Below are positions 23,217 to 25,379 of a DNA stretch of 25,379 bases, piece after piece (position 1 is the first letter of the stretch; each line of letters begins with the position of its first letter). A program made the translations under genes and the position numbers. This DNA comes from RFQD01 sp049314515 (GTDB lineage: Bacteria > Actinomycetota > Actinomycetes > Actinomycetales > Microbacteriaceae): assembly GCA_049314515.1 (NCBI GenBank), contig JBMOEY010000017.1:1-25379 (forward strand). The letters are read 5' to 3'. Under the pieces are notes generated by a model. The model ran no database searches. It saw only the letters and a list, made by a program, of their open reading frames with translations, and was not told the origin of the DNA.

Positions 23217-23887
23217 GATGCGGCTCCCTTCTTCGTGGTGCCAATACCCTGCTCGGCCGCATACTCGCCCAGCATCTCCCGCAACAGGCGACGACCACGA
23301 TGCAAGCGGCTCATGACCGTTCCGGTGGGGGTTTCCATGATGTCGGCAATCTCCTGGTAGGAGTAGCCCTCCGCATCGGCCAAAAAGACGGCCATGCGGA
23401 ATTCTTCGGGAATGGATTGCAGGGCATCCTTCACCGCACTCGCCGGCAGGTGATCAATCGCCTCCGCTTCGGCAGATCGACTCGATGTCGCCGTACGACT
23501 CTCTGCGTCACCGAGTTGCCAATCTTCGAGCTCTTCGAGCGCGCCCTCGAACGGGTGGTTTTGCTGCTTGCGGTATTGGTTGATGAACGTGTTCTTGAGA
23601 ATTCGGTGCAACCACGCCTTGATATTGGTGCCCTGTTCAAACGAATCGAACGCGGCGAAAGCTTTGAGATACGTCTCTTGCACGAGGTCGTTTGCGTCGG
23701 CAGGGTTGCGGGTCAAGTTCATGGCGTGACCGTAGAGGCTGTCAATCAGCGGCATCGCTTGCTCGACGAACTGCGTGCGGCGCTCGTCCATGTCGGTAGT
23801 CATCGTGGTCAAGACTACGCCGTGACGTGTTCTGGCGGTGGGGCCGCGCAGCGCCGCTGTCGTGCGCTCGACGAGAGTTGCACTCAT
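23213..23887 (-). CDS. sigR: ECF sigma factor SigR/SigH (thiol-oxidative stress)
   Basis: A 224-residue ECF sigma factor. Region 2 spans about 41-108 (DANDLVQETYLKAFAAF, then WLHRILKNTFINQYRK) and region 4 about 153-207 (SIPEEFRMAVFLADAEG, then YSYQEIADIMETPTGTVMSRLHRGRR). It is the SigR (Streptomyces) / SigH (Mycobacterium) type that directs thioredoxin, mycothiol and protein-quality genes after disulphide stress, held inactive by RsrA encoded next in the operon. ATG at 23887 is favoured because GGGAG lies 6 nt upstream and an autoregulatory promoter places the transcript start near 23915. An inner ATG at 23803 without a Shine-Dalgarno would give a 196-residue form, comparable to the dual-start forms known for Streptomyces SigR. 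Confidence 0.94.
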   Translation of the reverse strand: MSATLVERTTAALRGPTARTRHGVVLTTMTTDMDERRTQFVEQAMPLIDSLYGHAMNLTRNPADANDLVQETYLKAFAAFDSFEQGTNIKAWLHRILKNTFINQYRKQQNHPFEGALEELEDWQLGDAESRTATSSRSAEAEAIDHLPASAVKDALQSIPEEFRMAVFLADAEGYSYQEIADIMETPTGTVMSRLHRGRRLLREMLGEYAAEQGIGTTKKGAAS

Positions 23888-23893
23888 CCAAGA

Positions 23894-23898
23894 CTCCC
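23894..23898 (-). promoter_or_regulatory. Shine-Dalgarno of sigR supporting the long start
   Basis: GGGAG on the minus strand is 6 nt from the ATG at 23887. The alternative inner ATG at 23803 has no comparable site, so the 224-residue product should be the main form. Confidence 0.6.
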
Positions 23899-23913
23899 AA
23901 CTTTTGTGACCGG

Positions 23914-23919
23914 TAGTCT
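23914..23919 (+). promoter_or_regulatory. Candidate -10 for leaderless aroA transcript
   Basis: TAGTCT, a TAnnnT-type hexamer, ends 8 nt before the aroA ATG at 23928, and no Shine-Dalgarno precedes the ATG. A transcript beginning at the ATG is therefore plausible. No clear -35 was found. The site lies close to the start region of the divergent sigR transcript. Confidence 0.28.
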
Positions 23920-23922
23920 TAG

Positions 23923-23948
23923 AACCAATGTTGACCTCGCCGTATTCC
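23923..23948 (-). promoter_or_regulatory. SigR/SigH-type autoregulatory promoter of sigR-rsrA
   Basis: Read on the minus strand, GGAAT (23948-23944) is followed by exactly 18 nt and GTT (23925-23923), matching the SigR/SigH consensus GGAAT-N18/19-GTT known from Streptomyces and Mycobacterium. It is oriented toward sigR; transcription would begin near 23915 and leave a leader of about 28 nt carrying GGGAG. The -35 half lies inside the first codons of aroA on the opposite strand. The match is direct; activity is inferred. Confidence 0.75.
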
Positions 23949-25322
23949 CGACCCGAATTCGACCCTTACGAGTCGAACGACGTGCCACACGGCGAATCAC
24001 CACTCTGGCTGGCACCGACGTGCGATACCGGTGTGGATGCACGACTCCAATTGCCCGGGTCGAAATCGCTCACCAACCGCGAGTTGGTGCTCGCGGCTTT
24101 GGCCAGCACGCCGACCCTGTTGCAGCGACCCTTGCATTCGCGGGATACCTCGTTGATGGTTGAGGCACTGCGCTCGCTCGGTGCGAGCGTCACGGACGTG
24201 CCCGGTGACGGTGCCTTTGGCGGCGATTGGCTGGTCACTCCCGCTGAACTGATCGGTTCGACCACAATCGATGTCGGGCTGGCCGGAACGGTCATGCGCT
24301 TTCTGCCACCCGTGGCTGCACTCGCTCTCGGTCCCACAACGTTCGACGGAGATGCCGGCGCGCGACGTCGCCCCATGTCGGTCACTATTTCGTCGTTGCG
24401 AGCGCTCGGGGTCGACATCTCCGACGAAGGCCGAGGAGCTTTACCGTTTACCGTTCACGGCACGGGGCGCGTGGCGGGCGGCGAGTTGACGATTGACGCC
24501 TCGAGTTCGAGTCAGTTCGTGTCGGGGCTGCTACTTTCGGCTGCCCGATTTGAGAACGGTCTCGACTTGCGCCATTCGGGCGAACGTCTGCCGAGCATCC
24601 CCCACATCGATATGACACTCGATGTGCTTCGTGCACGTGGTGTGCGCGCCGACACTCCGGAACCCGGTCGTTGGGTCGTGCATCCCGGTGAGATTTCCGG
24701 TGGAGAAGTCTCCATCGAGCCCGACCTCTCGAATGCGGCTCCGTTTTTGGCGGCCGCGCTGGTCGCCGGCGGGTCGGTCACGATTGACGGATGGCCCAGC
24801 TCGACCACGCAGGTGGGTAACGACCTCCTCATGCTCCTGCCGCTCTTTGGTGCCACGGTTCACCGCAAGGGCTCTCGTGTTACCGTCAGCGGCACCGGGC
24901 GAGTCACCGGTGTGACGCTCGATCTCACGACGGGCGGTGAACTTGCGCCCGCTCTTGTTGCCTTGGCGGCCCTCGCGGAAACTGAAAGCACCATCACGGG
25001 AATTGGGCACATTCGTCACCACGAAACCGATCGCTTGGCCGCTCTCGCCACCGAAATTAACAAACTCGGTGGCACAGTAACGGAACTCGACGACGGTCTA
25101 CATATTGCTCCCGCGCCACTGCACGGCGGTGAATGGCACAGCTACGAGGACCACAGAATGGCGACTGCCGGAGCTCTCATCGGACTGCGCATACCCGGCG
25201 TGCAGATTGAAAACATCGCGACGACGGCGAAGACGCTGCCTGAGTTTCCGCACCTGTGGATGACTCTTGTCGGGGCGACCGAGCGTGCGACCAGTCACAC
25301 ATCGGATGCGCCGACCGCATGA
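23928..25322 (+). CDS. aroA: 3-phosphoshikimate 1-carboxyvinyltransferase (EPSP synthase)
   Basis: A 464-residue EPSP synthase that transfers enolpyruvate from PEP to shikimate-3-phosphate, the sixth shikimate-pathway step. The PEP/S3P-site motif PGSKSLTNRE carries K46, S47 and R51. DVGLAGTVMRFLPP, the DASSSSQFVSGLLLSA substrate loop, and YEDHRMA (D408-H409-R410) near the C-terminus are all intact. The N-terminal YSRPEFDPYES extension before the first barrel is typical of actinobacterial, particularly Microbacteriaceae-like, AroA and supports the ATG at 23928 despite the lack of a Shine-Dalgarno. It diverges from sigR across about 40 bp and overlaps the rsgA start by 4 nt (ATGA). This order is conserved in many actinobacteria. 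Confidence 0.96.
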   Translation: MLTSPYSRPEFDPYESNDVPHGESPLWLAPTCDTGVDARLQLPGSKSLTNRELVLAALASTPTLLQRPLHSRDTSLMVEALRSLGASVTDVPGDGAFGGDWLVTPAELIGSTTIDVGLAGTVMRFLPPVAALALGPTTFDGDAGARRRPMSVTISSLRALGVDISDEGRGALPFTVHGTGRVAGGELTIDASSSSQFVSGLLLSAARFENGLDLRHSGERLPSIPHIDMTLDVLRARGVRADTPEPGRWVVHPGEISGGEVSIEPDLSNAAPFLAAALVAGGSVTIDGWPSSTTQVGNDLLMLLPLFGATVHRKGSRVTVSGTGRVTGVTLDLTTGGELAPALVALAALAETESTITGIGHIRHHETDRLAALATEINKLGGTVTELDDGLHIAPAPLHGGEWHSYEDHRMATAGALIGLRIPGVQIENIATTAKTLPEFPHLWMTLVGATERATSHTSDAPTA

Positions 25323-25379
25323 GTTGGTGGAGCGACGGGTCTGACGACGACGAGCCCGAGTTCGACGAAACACAGGTGC
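25319..25379 (+). CDS. rsgA: Ribosome small-subunit-dependent GTPase RsgA (partial, N-terminus only)
   Basis: Only the first 20 codons lie in the window. They begin MSWWSDGSDDDEPEFDE, a tryptophan pair followed by an acidic stretch, which resembles the N-terminus of RsgA in Microbacteriaceae. The ATG overlaps the aroA stop (ATGA), and rsgA directly after aroA is a common actinobacterial arrangement. RsgA is a circularly permuted GTPase acting late in 30S subunit maturation. No GTPase motif is visible in this fragment, so the call rests on start sequence and position. Confidence 0.72.
   Translation, partial: MSWWSDGSDDDEPEFDETQV

Noticed and set aside
23300..24163. A 287-codon plus-strand open frame across sigR and the start of aroA
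   Set aside because: It runs antisense to the well-supported sigR reading frame and across its promoter; the protein has no domain and arises from GC-rich third positions.
1..25379. CRISPR arrays, tRNA or rRNA genes, insertion sequences, prophage genes
   Set aside because: No regularly spaced direct repeats, no tRNA-like cloverleaf in the short intergenic gaps, and no transposase, integrase or phage structural motif in any plausible reading frame.

Overview
The window looks like the chromosome of a high-to-moderate GC actinobacterium, most probably a member of the Microbacteriaceae. The best indicators are a fused E2/E1 2-oxoglutarate dehydrogenase (kgd), a stand-alone ADP-dependent NAD(P)H-hydrate dehydratase, and the order sigR-rsrA / aroA-rsgA with a typical N-terminal start of RsgA. 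Genes are packed very tightly: stop/start overlaps of 4 nt are common, most starts are GTG or TTG, and several convergent pairs share or nearly share stop codons. No tRNA, rRNA, insertion sequence, phage gene or CRISPR array was seen, and no gene-free stretch reaches 300 bases.

Left part (1-8234): a nonulosonic acid locus of the pseudaminic acid type. pseC (cut by the left edge) and pseB run leftwards. pseG runs rightwards from a shared intergenic region. A leftward gene of uncertain function, resembling capsule-type glycosyltransferases, lies between pseG and a rightward operon made of a PseH-like acetyltransferase, an aldo/keto reductase, an SpsF-type cytidylyltransferase and a class III aminotransferase. 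Dehydratase, first aminotransferase, acetyltransferase, nucleotide hydrolase and CMP-transferase steps are represented; the condensing enzyme PseI is not in the window. The reductase and second aminotransferase are not part of the classical six-step route and suggest a modified sugar.

8326-10117: two overlapping genes of unrecognised function whose products each carry two copies of the same beta-rich module, giving four copies in all. 10114-12168: an AT-richer gene for a membrane O-acyltransferase with a C-terminal SGNH domain, plausibly acylating a surface glycan.

Central and right part (12297-25379): housekeeping genes. These are metX, a GT87-type membrane mannosyltransferase coupled to nnrD, an Old Yellow Enzyme, two coupled CNNM/CBS membrane proteins, kgd, the redox-sensing pair rsrA-sigR, aroA, and the first 20 codons of rsgA. 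The sigR upstream region holds a textbook SigR/SigH-type promoter, GGAAT-18 nt-GTT, pointing at sigR itself. This indicates autoregulation of the thiol-stress sigma factor; the element overlaps the 5' end of aroA on the other strand.

All family assignments come from reading motifs in the translated sequence; no database search was run.
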